A model generated the notes under the pieces. It had not been told where the DNA came from. It saw only the letters and a list, made by a program, of their open reading frames with translations, and made no database searches. DNA of 64,000 nt from an uncultured Bacteroidales bacterium. Its GTDB lineage: Bacteria > Bacteroidota > Bacteroidia > Bacteroidales > Muribaculaceae. Made by a program: the position numbers and the translations under genes. This document shows positions 1-8,073 of this stretch, piece by piece; positions within the stretch are counted from its first letter, which is position 1, and every line of letters starts with the position of its first letter. The DNA lies in the NCBI GenBank assembly GCA_902762385.1, contig CACWNQ010000010.1, positions 1 through 64,000 on the forward strand. The letters are read 5' to 3'.

Positions 1-595
1 TTGTACCCGTGAGTTCGATAGTCGATGTAGGTATGGCCTCAGCACTGACAAAGTTAGGAGTCTCATGCTCTTTGGCGCCACTTGTTGCCTGCTCAATAGC
101 CTGCTGCTGTAATCGCTGCAATTGCTCATTCATCTGCTTCATTTCCTCGAGCTCGGCTGCAAGATACTTGCCGCGGAACTTAAAACGCCAATATAGGCCA
201 ATGAGAAACGAGCAAAATGCCATAATCAACAGTGTCTCGAAGAAGTTGCCCCATGAGAGACGGTTTCCGTCAACCTTGTCACTGAGCACGAAATGGCGAT
301 ACAAGCATATCATGAGCGAAACTAGTGGTGTATTGATAAGCTGGAACCAAAGGTTACGGCTGATGATGTAATCCACGCCTCGGTCAATAGAACCTGGTTT
401 CCTGAGGATGTATACCAAGATGGATTCGGCGATAAAGCACGAGACAATACCCAACCCTCCCACAGCAATCAAGTGGGCATAGGCCTGCCACTGCCAAGCA
501 TCAAGACCAAAAGGTTTGAAAATCGCTAGCACCACCACCGCAAAGCAAACGCTGATGACACGAATTGTGATAGTTTGTTTCTTCTCTCCACTCAT
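1..595 (-). CDS. LytTR-family membrane-bound regulator, N-terminal part (cut by window edge)
   Basis: An open frame on the minus strand runs from an ATG at 595 to the window edge without a stop, so only about 198 N-terminal residues are visible. The first third holds hydrophobic helices, including a segment with the IFKPFGL motif that I associate with Bacteroidetes LytTR proteins with an N-terminal membrane domain. Further helices follow around residues 40-60, 75-95 and 110-130. A charged, Gln/Glu-rich stretch predicted to be coiled coil starts near residue 145 (AELEEMKQMNEQLQRLQQQ). In this family the C-terminal LytTR DNA-binding domain follows such a linker, but here it lies outside the window, so the regulator call is inference. 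A good promoter sits just upstream. Confidence 0.6.
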   Translation of the reverse strand, partial: MSGEKKQTITIRVISVCFAVVVLAIFKPFGLDAWQWQAYAHLIAVGGLGIVSCFIAESILVYILRKPGSIDRGVDYIISRNLWFQLINTPLVSLMICLYRHFVLSDKVDGNRLSWGNFFETLLIMAFCSFLIGLYWRFKFRGKYLAAELEEMKQMNEQLQRLQQQAIEQATSGAKEHETPNFVSAEAIPTSTIELTGT

Positions 596-603
596 AACAA
601 TAG

Positions 604-634
604 CAAAGGTACAACAAATTGCCTTTATTGCAAA
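604..634 (-). promoter_or_regulatory. Bacteroidetes-type promoter of the LytTR-like gene
   Basis: Read on the minus strand, TTTG (634-631) is followed after 19 bases by TACCTTTG (611-604), an exact TAnnTTTG -7 element. It lies 8 bases upstream of the ATG at 595, which implies a very short leader. Confidence 0.6.
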
Positions 635-679
635 ACTAATAAAGCTAAAGAATATATCCTATATGTCAACTCTGCGTAA

Positions 680-1030
680 TCATTGTCGACTCAAAAGTTG
701 GCGATGTGTTTTAGTATTTGCGACATATTGTTCTTTATACCATTTTTTGAACTCATCAGCATTGGCAGGATAATAACTCCAATGGTCAAGTCTATTCCAT
801 AGAATAGCTTTTATGCCTATAGGGGTGCCATCTTCTTTTTCAGGCAACAAGTTAGGTAAGTCGCCTTCACGAGTATAATAATCAATATGTTTTTGGGGAG
901 TTGGATTATTCTCCAATATCATTCTCACCCATGCTTCCTCATACCCCCACATAAGTTCATTTACACCTTCGGGCGGGTATTCCTCACCATTGTAGTAACG
1001 GCAATCCAATATCAGTTCTTCTCGTGTCAT
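680..1030 (-). CDS. Small acidic protein of unknown function (116 aa)
   Basis: I do not recognise this family. The frame could start at 1126, but the ATG at 1030 (MTREELILDCRYYNGEE) is preferred. A TAATTTTG -7 element lies at 1046-1039 inside the longer version, and the extra 32 residues look like translated intergenic sequence. The protein is rich in Glu, Trp and Tyr and has no signal peptide or membrane helix. Features include a CRYYNGEE segment near residue 10, a WGYEEAWVRMI helix near residue 30, and a basic tail. It stands alone between the LytTR-like gene and the large surface protein, and its function cannot be inferred from context. Confidence 0.65.
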   Translation of the reverse strand: MTREELILDCRYYNGEEYPPEGVNELMWGYEEAWVRMILENNPTPQKHIDYYTREGDLPNLLPEKEDGTPIGIKAILWNRLDHWSYYPANADEFKKWYKEQYVANTKTHRQLLSRQ

Positions 1031-1038
1031 AATGACTG

Positions 1039-1046
1039 CAAAATTA
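1039..1046 (-). promoter_or_regulatory. -7 element TAATTTTG of the small unknown gene
   Basis: An exact TAnnTTTG match on the minus strand, 8 bases upstream of the chosen ATG at 1030. It decides the start choice for this gene. No clear -33 TTTG was found at the usual distance. Confidence 0.45.
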
Positions 1047-1198
1047 GTGCAAGCCGAGTGAAATACAAAATGAAAAGCGTAGTTTTTCATTTTTAATTCC
1101 GAGGCGAAGCCTAATTTATCCAACATTAGTGCATGCAGAACATCCCATCTTGAGGGGAACTTGATTTCTATTGCTTTTTGTCTTAATACATACTAAAA

Positions 1199-1231
1199 GC
1201 GGTTATCATACATTTGTTGTACGATAACCGC
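1199..1231 (-). terminator. Intrinsic terminator downstream of the BspA-like gene
   Basis: A 9-bp perfect inverted repeat (GCGGTTATC at 1199-1207, GATAACCGC at 1223-1231) is followed on the minus strand by a short T-rich stretch. It lies about 25 bases after the stop codon of the 1256-4762 gene. Confidence 0.65.
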
Positions 1232-1255
1232 CCTGTAGCGCAAAAGGCAAGATTT

Positions 1256-4200
1256 TTATCTATTACTTTCCAGCAAGATATTGTAGATAAAGGTAATATC
1301 GGCGCTAGTGATCATGCCGTCGCAGTTCACATCGCTTGTAGCTATATAGGTGTCATCATTGTTGAGCAAGTAGTCGTATATGGCTGTAATATCGGCAGCG
1401 TTGACTTCGCCGTCGCCGTTCACGTCGCCAATCACTGTGGTGAATGTTGCGCTTACTATCACTGGGGCAGCCGGCATCTTGAAGGTGTAGGTGCCAGGCT
1501 CTTCGCCTGCAGTGAGCTGGATGGTGCCACCTTGTCCGTCCCCACTGGCGATGGTGACTGTGGGTGTTTCCAGCACATAGCCTTGGTCGGGCGTGAAGGT
1601 AATCGTCACAATCTCGTTAGTGTAAGCCCAGTCTTTCTCACATGTGACTGTGCCATGCTCAATGTTGTCAGCGACGGTCACGTCCCACTGACCGGTGAAG
1701 TAGCCTGTAATTGGATTTGCCATGCTGGCATCCTGGTAATTGCTATTGTAATGCACGGCCCCCACGAGTTTCGTGTCGTAGGTGAACATGGATGAGCTAT
1801 TAGCAACGTTCCACGTGTTGTCGCAGTAAATTGTAGTGAGTACATAGCAATCAAAGAACATATGGTTGACGTCGGTCACATTGGTCATGTCGAAGTTATT
1901 GACGTCGATCGTTTTCAACGACGCACATTCGCGGAACATCTCGGCCATGGAAGTGACATTAGAGGTGTTCAGGTATTCCAGACCCTCTAATTCCGCCAAA
2001 TCAGAGCATTTATAGAACCAATAGGCGCAACTATTCGGCCGCACGTCGGCAAAAGCAGGTGAGAACACCGCCTTTTTGACGTCAGAATGATACCAATGAG
2101 GCATGTAACCGCTGGTAGCCGCCACATCATCGCTGACCCACACTCCGGACACCGAATGGCCATCGTAGGTGTCGCCCTCATGTGGTCTCACGCCGCTATC
2201 GAAATACAAGGTCTTGATGTCGTCGCACCATACCACAAATGGCTCGCTGGCCCATTGGAACAACGCGCCTACAGTGACTGCCTCGGAAGGCATCACAAAG
2301 GTGTAAGTGCTATCGTTGATCATGGTCATATCAACCACATTGCCTGTCCTGTCGCCCGTCACGACGCAGGCATACAGGCCAAAACCGTCATCGGGCGTAA
2401 AGGTGAAGGTAACGGTGTCGTTGGTATAGGCCCTGTCCTTATCGCAAGTGACGATACCGTGATCAATGCTGTCGATATTCACGTTCCATTTGCCGGTGAA
2501 GTAGCCGGTGGCGGGGTTGGCCATTGTTCCGTTAACCAGGGTATCATTATAGGCAACAGCACCTTTAAGTGATACACAGTCCAGGAACATGTTGTTGGCG
2601 TTGGGGTTGTTCCATGTCTTGTCGCAATAGATGGTGGTGAGATTTGTGCATTCTCGGAACATCGAAATGGTAAAGGGGAGTTTTCCGACATCAAAGCCAT
2701 TGACATCAAGAGTGGTGAGTTTTGCACAACCGAAGAACATGCTGGCCATGTTGGTCACCTCACTGGTATTCAGGTTTTCAATGCCCTCAATCGTCTCCAA
2801 TTCTGACATATTCCAGAACCAATAATAAAGGCTTTTGGGTCGCACCGTGCTGAAAGAGGTTTGGAACACGACTTTCTTAACGTCTTTTGCGTAACTTTGC
2901 CATCTAGGAACGTTCAATCCGGTGTTGGCAACACCGTCACCAGTCCACAATTTTGTGACTATCTGTCCCTCATAGATGCTACCCAGGGAAGGGGCATAGT
3001 CATAGTCGAAGTAAAGCGTTTGGTTGCCTTCACACCAGATGGCATTTGCCGTCGGACAGAAGAATTCCACATACAAGGTGACGTCTTCGGGCGGCATGAA
3101 GAACGAGTAAGTTCCGTCGCCATTGTCGGTGAAATAATAGTCGAATCCGCTTGAGTCGCCAGTCAGCGTGAAAGTTTTCACGCGGTAGTCAGCATCGGGC
3201 GTCAAGGTTATTGTCACCAACTCGTGGGTAAAGGGCGTGGCTTCGCTGAGGAGAACAGTTCCGTGTTCTATATTGCCTACATTCAAAGTCCACTGCTTCA
3301 TGAAGTAACCTGTCACGGGATTCGCCAATGCGCCATTGGTCCAGTTGCTATCATAGGCAATGGCACCTTTAAGTTTGGTGCAGTCCAGGAACATGTTAGC
3401 CGAGTTGAGCGCTCTGAGGTCCCATGTCTTGTCGCAATAGATGGTGGTGAGGTTCTCACAACCTTCAAACATGCTGCTGGTGTTGATGCTGCTCATGACA
3501 TCAAAGGTGTTGAGGTCAAGGGTCTGGATCGACTTGCAGCCAGCGAACATGTGGCTCATGTCCACCGCCTGGCTGGTGCTCAGATACTCGAGACCCACAA
3601 TCTCACTCAGATTGGGCATATCTCGAAACCAATCACACAAACTCTCAGGATGAACATAATAGAAGTCGTGTTTAAAAACGACACTTGCGACATTGGATCT
3701 GTAATCACTCCATCCGGGCGCTCCCGTGCCTGTATCGGTCAGGGCATCACCGCTCCACACAGCCGTCACCTCCTGGCCTTCAAAGGTCTCGCCCACTTGA
3801 TACTGATGGACGGGATTGGTGAAGTAGAGCGTTGAATTGCCGCTGCACCAAATGGCTTGTGGCGTAGCGGCAGCGAACCAAGCATCCACATAAACCTCGT
3901 GGGGAGGCATCGTGAATGTGTAGGTGCCATTTCCGTTATCGGTGAAGGGAATCAACTCAATGCGGAGGTTGTCTTTAGCAATTAATATATCAAAAAAAGC
4001 ATTACCCGTATCGGGGACAGGGGCCAATGTCACGGTCTGATTGGTGTAGGGATTCTCGTCGCTTGCCACTATGGTACCACCGCCAATGAGGTTGAAGTTG
4101 ATGGGCCAGCGTTTGGTGAAATAACCCGTCACAGGGTTTGCCATACTGCTGGTGACATAGGGTTCGTAATTTCTGTGACTGACAGCACCCTTGAGTTTGT

Positions 4201-4762
4201 AGCAATTCCAGAAAATATATTGCTCTTCTGAAAACATTTCGCTCCAGTCGTTATCGCAATAGATGGTGGTGAGGTTCTCACAACTTCCAAACATAGCCAA
4301 CGCATGAGTCACTTTATGAAGGTCGAAAGAATTAACATCGAGCGTGCCGAGCGACTTGCAGTTGTAGAACATGTCAACCGTCCTCGTCACCTGACTGGTG
4401 TTAAGATACTCAAGGCCTTCAACCGAAGTAAGGTATCGGAATTCTTCGAACCAAGATTCTGTGGTGACTGGTCTTACTTCGCTGAACGAAGGATCGAAAC
4501 AAACGGTCAGGACATCGTTTCGAATATCATACCACTTCGGCATCCCATAACCGTCGGGAATGGCATTAGTGACAGAAACACCGCTCCACACGCTGGTAAC
4601 GGTCTTGCCGTCGTAAGTGTCGCCAGCGGCATACAACGTATCGGAATTGGTGAAATACATGGTGGCGTTGCCTTCACACCAGATGACCTGTGGCGTCTTT
4701 TCGGCCATCGCGCCCGTCACTACACTCATTAGCAAGACGAGCATGAGTAGAATTCTTTTCAT
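1256..4762 (-). CDS. BspA-like leucine-rich-repeat surface protein with four tandem modules and a C-terminal dockerin
   Basis: This 1,168-residue exported protein has a signal peptide (1-20) and four homologous modules of about 270 residues, starting near residues 23, 299, 571 and 839. Each module opens with a IWCxGNxTLYF-type strand. A DUF285 (BspA-like) leucine-rich section follows, with motifs such as GLEYLNTSxVTxMxxMF and LTTIYCD. It then has the conserved MANPVTGYFxxxW turn and ends in a beta-rich domain like the Listeria/Bacteroides InlB B-repeat (TYTFxMPPxxV). Residues about 1111-1168 form a type I dockerin-like pair of Ca-binding loops (GDVNGDGEVNAADIT and SDVNCDGMITSADIT). DUF285 proteins are surface proteins often linked to adhesion; the ligand here is unknown. 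The gene appears monocistronic. A -7 element TAATTTTG lies at 4814-4807. Confidence 0.9.
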   Translation of the reverse strand: MKRILLMLVLLMSVVTGAMAEKTPQVIWCEGNATMYFTNSDTLYAAGDTYDGKTVTSVWSGVSVTNAIPDGYGMPKWYDIRNDVLTVCFDPSFSEVRPVTTESWFEEFRYLTSVEGLEYLNTSQVTRTVDMFYNCKSLGTLDVNSFDLHKVTHALAMFGSCENLTTIYCDNDWSEMFSEEQYIFWNCYKLKGAVSHRNYEPYVTSSMANPVTGYFTKRWPINFNLIGGGTIVASDENPYTNQTVTLAPVPDTGNAFFDILIAKDNLRIELIPFTDNGNGTYTFTMPPHEVYVDAWFAAATPQAIWCSGNSTLYFTNPVHQYQVGETFEGQEVTAVWSGDALTDTGTGAPGWSDYRSNVASVVFKHDFYYVHPESLCDWFRDMPNLSEIVGLEYLSTSQAVDMSHMFAGCKSIQTLDLNTFDVMSSINTSSMFEGCENLTTIYCDKTWDLRALNSANMFLDCTKLKGAIAYDSNWTNGALANPVTGYFMKQWTLNVGNIEHGTVLLSEATPFTHELVTITLTPDADYRVKTFTLTGDSSGFDYYFTDNGDGTYSFFMPPEDVTLYVEFFCPTANAIWCEGNQTLYFDYDYAPSLGSIYEGQIVTKLWTGDGVANTGLNVPRWQSYAKDVKKVVFQTSFSTVRPKSLYYWFWNMSELETIEGIENLNTSEVTNMASMFFGCAKLTTLDVNGFDVGKLPFTISMFRECTNLTTIYCDKTWNNPNANNMFLDCVSLKGAVAYNDTLVNGTMANPATGYFTGKWNVNIDSIDHGIVTCDKDRAYTNDTVTFTFTPDDGFGLYACVVTGDRTGNVVDMTMINDSTYTFVMPSEAVTVGALFQWASEPFVVWCDDIKTLYFDSGVRPHEGDTYDGHSVSGVWVSDDVAATSGYMPHWYHSDVKKAVFSPAFADVRPNSCAYWFYKCSDLAELEGLEYLNTSNVTSMAEMFRECASLKTIDVNNFDMTNVTDVNHMFFDCYVLTTIYCDNTWNVANSSSMFTYDTKLVGAVHYNSNYQDASMANPITGYFTGQWDVTVADNIEHGTVTCEKDWAYTNEIVTITFTPDQGYVLETPTVTIASGDGQGGTIQLTAGEEPGTYTFKMPAAPVIVSATFTTVIGDVNGDGEVNAADITAIYDYLLNNDDTYIATSDVNCDGMITSADITFIYNILLESNR

Positions 4763-4930
4763 CTTCGGTTAAGTTTATAATGAGGTAACATAAAAGATTT
4801 AATGCACAAAATTACAACAAAACTTGTAATTTACAATCATTTCTATTATATTCTTTTTCAAGACACTATCAGAAAGCAACCTTAACCATTCATCACATTT
4901 TGCTCAATTAATCCCAATTTCATGTCATTC

Positions 4931-4992
4931 GTCACAAACCCGTGCAGAATATCCCAAAACCTTGCTGCGGCTATAATTTTACTGCAATTTTG
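4931..4992 (+). promoter_or_regulatory. Promoter with upstream TGCAGAATATCCCAAAA motif, ahead of the LiaF-like gene
   Basis: GTCACAAA followed by TGCAGAATATCCCAAAA occupies 4931-4959. A TTG -33 box comes next at 4962-4964, then after 20 bases CAATTTTG (4985-4992), one mismatch from TAnnTTTG. The same block with nearly the same spacing stands at 13402-13464, so the motif sits where an activator site would sit. A CAGGC/GCCTG hairpin follows in the leader. Confidence 0.5.
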
Positions 4993-5043
4993 CAGTCATA
5001 TTAGCGCAGGCAATGATGCCTGGAAAACAAAAATTTTACAATT

Positions 5044-5604
5044 ATGACACGCCGAAAAATTATTGGAATCATCTTTATTGTTGTCGCCATGATGAAATTG
5101 ATGAGCATGTTGGGAATTTTTCATCTTAACTGGTTCGACTGGGTATGGAATCATCCTTGGACCGATTATTTGGGCCCCATTCTATTGCTTATAATAGGTG
5201 TGGAACTCATCGTGAGCAGTTACCAGCGCAATCCCAGTCAGTGGCTCCAGCGTCCAGTGCCCCAAAGCGAAGAAGGCAAGCGCATCAACTGCGCGGTGAG
5301 TTTTGGCGGCGACGAGTACGTCTTTCGTGGCGAGCCGTTTCATGGCGCACGACTTGATGCATTCTTTGGCGGACTACGTCTTGACTTGCGACAGGCGGTT
5401 ATCAACGAAGATGAGGAGATTGACATCCACACCTTTGCCGGTGGAGTGGAGATACTGGTGCCTACCAATGTCAACATTGAGGTACAAAGCCGCAGTTTCA
5501 TTGGCGGAGTGGGCAACGAGACCGTGGGCAGGAACATTCCTGGCGCTATAACTCTTCACATCATCGCCAGCAACATCCTTGGGGGAGTGAGCATAAAAGA
5601 ATGA
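5044..5604 (+). CDS. LiaF-like membrane protein (two TM helices plus beta-rich C-terminal domain)
   Basis: The 186-residue protein has two predicted transmembrane helices (about residues 6-26 and 42-60) resembling the LiaF transmembrane domain. A soluble domain follows, containing spaced FGG/FFGG/FAGG/FIGG motifs, as in the LiaF/cell-wall-active antibiotic response C-terminal domain. In Firmicutes LiaF restrains the LiaRS envelope-stress system. In Bacteroidetes the partner is usually not conserved, so a role in envelope stress is only an analogy. The gene is 39 bases upstream of a BamE-like lipoprotein gene on the same strand and probably starts a short operon. Confidence 0.75.
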   Translation: MTRRKIIGIIFIVVAMMKLMSMLGIFHLNWFDWVWNHPWTDYLGPILLLIIGVELIVSSYQRNPSQWLQRPVPQSEEGKRINCAVSFGGDEYVFRGEPFHGARLDAFFGGLRLDLRQAVINEDEEIDIHTFAGGVEILVPTNVNIEVQSRSFIGGVGNETVGRNIPGAITLHIIASNILGGVSIKE

Positions 5605-5643
5605 AAATTAAGGATTAGTGAAACATTAAAAAAATTTACAACA

Positions 5644-5970
5644 ATGAATAACAGCATTATTATTTCAACCGTTGCAGCTATTCTTCTATCAATAGCTTTG
5701 AGTGTGAGTTTAAATAGTTGCGTTGCTACACGCGACACAGTGAAAATCAACAAAGTGGAGATGGGCATGACCAAGAGCGACATCCAGAACCTGCTGGGAA
5801 CGCCACTGTTCAAGAACGCCAACGAGACTGGCGAGGAATGGGGCTACCGCAAGCTTGTGGGCGAGATTGCTGGACCTGAGTCAATGATATTCGTCGTTAC
5901 TTTCAACAACGACGGCAAGGTTGTGGCTTACAACTCGGTCAAGGATCATCCCTACTATCACCCTTATTGA
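5644..5970 (+). CDS. BamE/SmpA-like lipoprotein
   Basis: The 108-residue protein has an N-terminal hydrophobic signal ending in a lipobox (SLNSC, lipidated Cys near residue 26). The mature part follows the BamE/SmpA pattern: VKINKVEMGMTKSDIQNLLGTP, then an EEWGYRKL strand and a hydrophobic VVTFNNDGKV strand. BamE-fold lipoproteins take part in or resemble the outer-membrane protein assembly machinery, though many Bacteroidetes members have no proven role. The C-terminus DHPYYHPY is encoded by a short sequence that recurs near 7127 and 7981. Translation of the next gene begins 4 bases after the stop. Confidence 0.75.
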   Translation: MNNSIIISTVAAILLSIALSVSLNSCVATRDTVKINKVEMGMTKSDIQNLLGTPLFKNANETGEEWGYRKLVGEIAGPESMIFVVTFNNDGKVVAYNSVKDHPYYHPY

Positions 5971-5977
5971 AACAATG
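5941..5977 (+). repeat. Gene-end repeat, copy 1
   Basis: This 37-base stretch encodes the last residues of the BamE-like protein and reaches the next ATG. It closely matches 7127-7163 (about 30 of 35 positions) and less closely 7990-8024. The genes it closes are unrelated to one another. Confidence 0.5.
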
Positions 5978-6607
5978 AAGACTGAGATTAATCCACAAGA
6001 CAGCAATCGCCAAGAAGCATTCAATCTCTGGATGTCATCACCCGTGCCCATGGTGACTCTTGTGAAGACGATGGAGGTGACAAAGCTTCTGAGATATTGC
6101 AAAAAACATGGCATGAGTTTCAACATGCTACTCTGCTGGTGCATCGGTAAGGCGGCAAGTCAAGTTGAGGAGTTTTATGTGCTGCCCGAGCATGGCAAGT
6201 TATATAAATATGACTGCTTGGCTGTCAATGTGATTGTGAAAAACAAAAAAGGATGCATCAGCTCATGCGATATCTCATACACACATGACTTGAGCCGTTT
6301 CAATCACGATTACATGGCCCTGACACAATCGGTGATCCAAAACTGTGAAAGCAGATTCCAAGAGGAGGCAATGATAATAGGTACATCGGCAATGATTGAA
6401 ACAGAGTTGGATTGCATTGTTAACCAATATGCCAAAGAATTTAACAACCCTATGGTCATGTGGGGGAAATATCGCAAAGGCTGGTTCAAGACCACGTTGC
6501 CCATCAGTTTTCAGTTTCATCATGTGCAGATGGATGGTGCCCATGCCGTGCGATTTTTGGCTAATTTGCAAGACGTAATTGGTAAACTGCAAAACTCCAG
6601 GACTTAA
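5975..6607 (+). CDS. CAT-like O-acetyltransferase
   Basis: The protein is 210 residues long from the ATG at 5975. A longer frame exists, but this start follows the preceding stop by 4 bases and gives the usual chloramphenicol acetyltransferase length. The family signature HHxxxDGxH is present as HHVQMDGAH at residues 182-190, and an N-terminal PVPMVTLVKTMEVTKL strand-helix matches the fold. Classic CATs transfer acetyl from acetyl-CoA to chloramphenicol. Chromosomal CAT-like proteins of this kind often have other or unknown acceptors, so drug resistance should not be assumed. It is probably co-transcribed with the flanking genes. Confidence 0.8.
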   Translation: MKTEINPQDSNRQEAFNLWMSSPVPMVTLVKTMEVTKLLRYCKKHGMSFNMLLCWCIGKAASQVEEFYVLPEHGKLYKYDCLAVNVIVKNKKGCISSCDISYTHDLSRFNHDYMALTQSVIQNCESRFQEEAMIIGTSAMIETELDCIVNQYAKEFNNPMVMWGKYRKGWFKTTLPISFQFHHVQMDGAHAVRFLANLQDVIGKLQNSRT

Positions 6608-6625
6608 CCCCAAAGGTTTATAAAC

Positions 6626-7156
6626 ATGACAGCCAACATTATAACAGGCATTAGGGTATTGTGTAGCATTGTGCTGCTTTTTTGTGCAGCACTGTCACCA
6701 GCTTTTTATACTTGGTATATTATAGCAGGAACATCTGATGTGCTTGATGGATGGATTGCCCGACGAACGAATTCAGCAAGTGATTTAGGCGCGAAATTAG
6801 ACTCTGCCGCCGATTGCTTCTTTGTGGTGGCGTGCTTGATAAAACTACTCCCAACACTCGCTATTCCCCTATGGATATATTTATGGACAGGTGTCATTGC
6901 GGCAATCAAATTCATAAATTTACTCTATGGCTTTACTCGTCAAAAACAATTTGTGGCCGTTCATTCTATATCAAACAAGCTCACGGGTGCTATGCTGTTT
7001 GCAATACCTCTCACTTTGCCATTGATAGAATTACAATATTCTGCCACCTTCGTGTGCCTCTTTGCAACTTTTGCCGCTCTCGAAGAGGGACATATAATTA
7101 GAACAAAGAAAACAATAAAGAAATGGAAGGATCATCCCCGCTATCACCATTATTGA
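6626..7156 (+). CDS. CDP-alcohol phosphotransferase family membrane enzyme
   Basis: The 176-residue polytopic protein carries the complete family signature D-x2-DG-x2-AR-x8-G-x3-D-x3-D at residues 38-63 (from DVLDGWIARR to LDSAAD). Such enzymes swap CMP of a CDP-alcohol (usually CDP-diacylglycerol) for a second alcohol in phospholipid synthesis. The sequence does not tell which acceptor is used. About five hydrophobic helices are visible. The C-terminus DHPRYHHY is unusual and is shared in sequence with the end of the BamE-like gene at 5970. Confidence 0.85.
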   Translation: MTANIITGIRVLCSIVLLFCAALSPAFYTWYIIAGTSDVLDGWIARRTNSASDLGAKLDSAADCFFVVACLIKLLPTLAIPLWIYLWTGVIAAIKFINLLYGFTRQKQFVAVHSISNKLTGAMLFAIPLTLPLIELQYSATFVCLFATFAALEEGHIIRTKKTIKKWKDHPRYHHY

Positions 7157-7200
7157 TAATGCCTGCCAAATGGGTGCTGAAAAATTGTTCATAGTAGTGG
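7127..7200 (+). repeat. Gene-end repeat, copy 2 (source of a local duplication)
   Basis: It covers the last codons of the CDP-alcohol enzyme and the following spacer. It is homologous to 7981-8060, sharing CTATCACC, ATGCCT, ATGGGT and CTGAAAAATT in order, and its first half matches 5941-5977. The similarity to copy 3 continues into the zinc-ribbon coding sequence. Confidence 0.6.
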
Positions 7201-7220
7201 GGAAATAGAATAAATAATAG

Positions 7221-7228
7221 TATTTTTG
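7221..7228 (+). promoter_or_regulatory. -7 element TATTTTTG of the zinc-ribbon gene
   Basis: An exact TAnnTTTG match 22 bases upstream of the ATG at 7251. The corresponding position is deleted in the duplicated copy before 8080. Confidence 0.45.
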
Positions 7229-7250
7229 TATCACAAAAACGATTATAAAT

Positions 7251-7976
7251 ATGGAACTAAAATTTTGTCAAAGCTGCGGAATGCCGCTCACCGAGGAACT
7301 GCTCGGCACCAATGCCGATGGAAGCAAAAATGAGGAGTATTGCATTTATTGCTACAAGGATGGCAAGTTCCTGCAGAACTTCACAATGGACGAGATGATA
7401 GAGCATTGCGCCCAGTTCGTTGGCGAGGTCAACAAGGGCCTGCCACAGCCCATCACTAGGGAGGAATACATCGGACAAATGAAGATGTACTTCCCTCACT
7501 TGAAGCGCTGGCGCAAGGAGATAACCATCAATGAGGCGACTTCCAAGAATCCAGCTCTGGCGGGAGTAAAAGGTTTGATTGCCAAGATGGCAGACACACT
7601 GCCCGTCACCTATATTTCATCGGTGGATGAAGAGGGATTTCCTTGCACTAAAGCAATGCTGTCACCACGCGTGCGTGAAGGTATTAAGACATTCTATTTC
7701 ACCACCAACACCTTCTCTCTGCGTGTGGCGCATTACAAAGCTAACCCCAAGGCCAGCATCTATTTCTGCGATGCCAAAGGGTTCAAGGGCATGATGCTGC
7801 GAGGCACCATGGAGGTGCTGACCGACGCCAAGAGCAAAGAGATGATTTGGCGGGATGGAGACACGCAGTACTACCCAGGCGGAGTGACAGACCCCAACTA
7901 CTGCGTGCTGAAGTTCACGGCAACCGATGGTCGCTTTTATAGTGATTTCTATCCCCGTAGTTTTGTGATTGGATAA
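7251..7976 (+). CDS. Zinc-ribbon plus pyridoxamine 5'-phosphate oxidase-like protein
   Basis: The 241-residue protein begins with a putative zinc-ribbon domain of the Zn_ribbon_2 type. Two Cys pairs, C6/C9 (FCQSCGMP) and C31/C34 (EYCIYCYKDG), can bind zinc, and a DFTMDEMI-like helix follows. From about residue 105 the sequence is a flavin-binding split-barrel domain of the pyridoxamine 5'-phosphate oxidase-like family (PVTYISSVDEEGFPCTKAM, then FYFTTNTFSLRVAHYKANP and SIYFCD). Such proteins bind FMN, F420 or haem, and the substrate is unknown. A second, 5'-truncated copy of the zinc-ribbon part lies immediately downstream. Confidence 0.8.
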   Translation: MELKFCQSCGMPLTEELLGTNADGSKNEEYCIYCYKDGKFLQNFTMDEMIEHCAQFVGEVNKGLPQPITREEYIGQMKMYFPHLKRWRKEITINEATSKNPALAGVKGLIAKMADTLPVTYISSVDEEGFPCTKAMLSPRVREGIKTFYFTTNTFSLRVAHYKANPKASIYFCDAKGFKGMMLRGTMEVLTDAKSKEMIWRDGDTQYYPGGVTDPNYCVLKFTATDGRFYSDFYPRSFVIG

Positions 7977-7980
7977 TGGG

Positions 7981-8060
7981 AAATGAGGTCATTGGGCATC
8001 TCTACTATCACCCTTAATAACAATGCCTCCTATATGGGTTCTGAAAAATTATTTAAGTAA
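7981..8060 (+). repeat. Gene-end repeat, copy 3
   Basis: A duplicated copy of 7121-7200 lies directly after the zinc-ribbon/PNPOx gene. It leads into the truncated zinc-ribbon paralogue, so the duplication spanned spacer plus the gene 5' end (about 290 bp in all). Confidence 0.55.
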
Positions 8061-8073
8061 GGATATATAATAA

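Noticed and set aside
9..773. Plus-strand frames at 9-371 and 516-773
   Set aside because: The first is antisense to the LytTR-like membrane protein, the second runs across its promoter and the end of the small unknown gene; neither resembles a protein.
1134..1180. Third promoter with the TGCAGAAxATCCCA motif
   Set aside because: The motif is partial, the -7 position reads GCTTTTTG, and the only downstream gene lies on the other strand; kept only as a possible decayed copy.
1214..4732. Several long open frames on the plus strand opposite the BspA-like gene (for example 2087-2572, 3224-3835, 4304-4732)
   Set aside because: They are antisense to a long, clearly recognisable coding sequence, have no promoters or family features, and arise from its codon bias.
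5975..6607. Chloramphenicol resistance gene
   Set aside because: The fold and active-site motif are CAT-like, but chromosomal CAT-like enzymes often have other substrates and nothing around the gene suggests an acquired resistance element.
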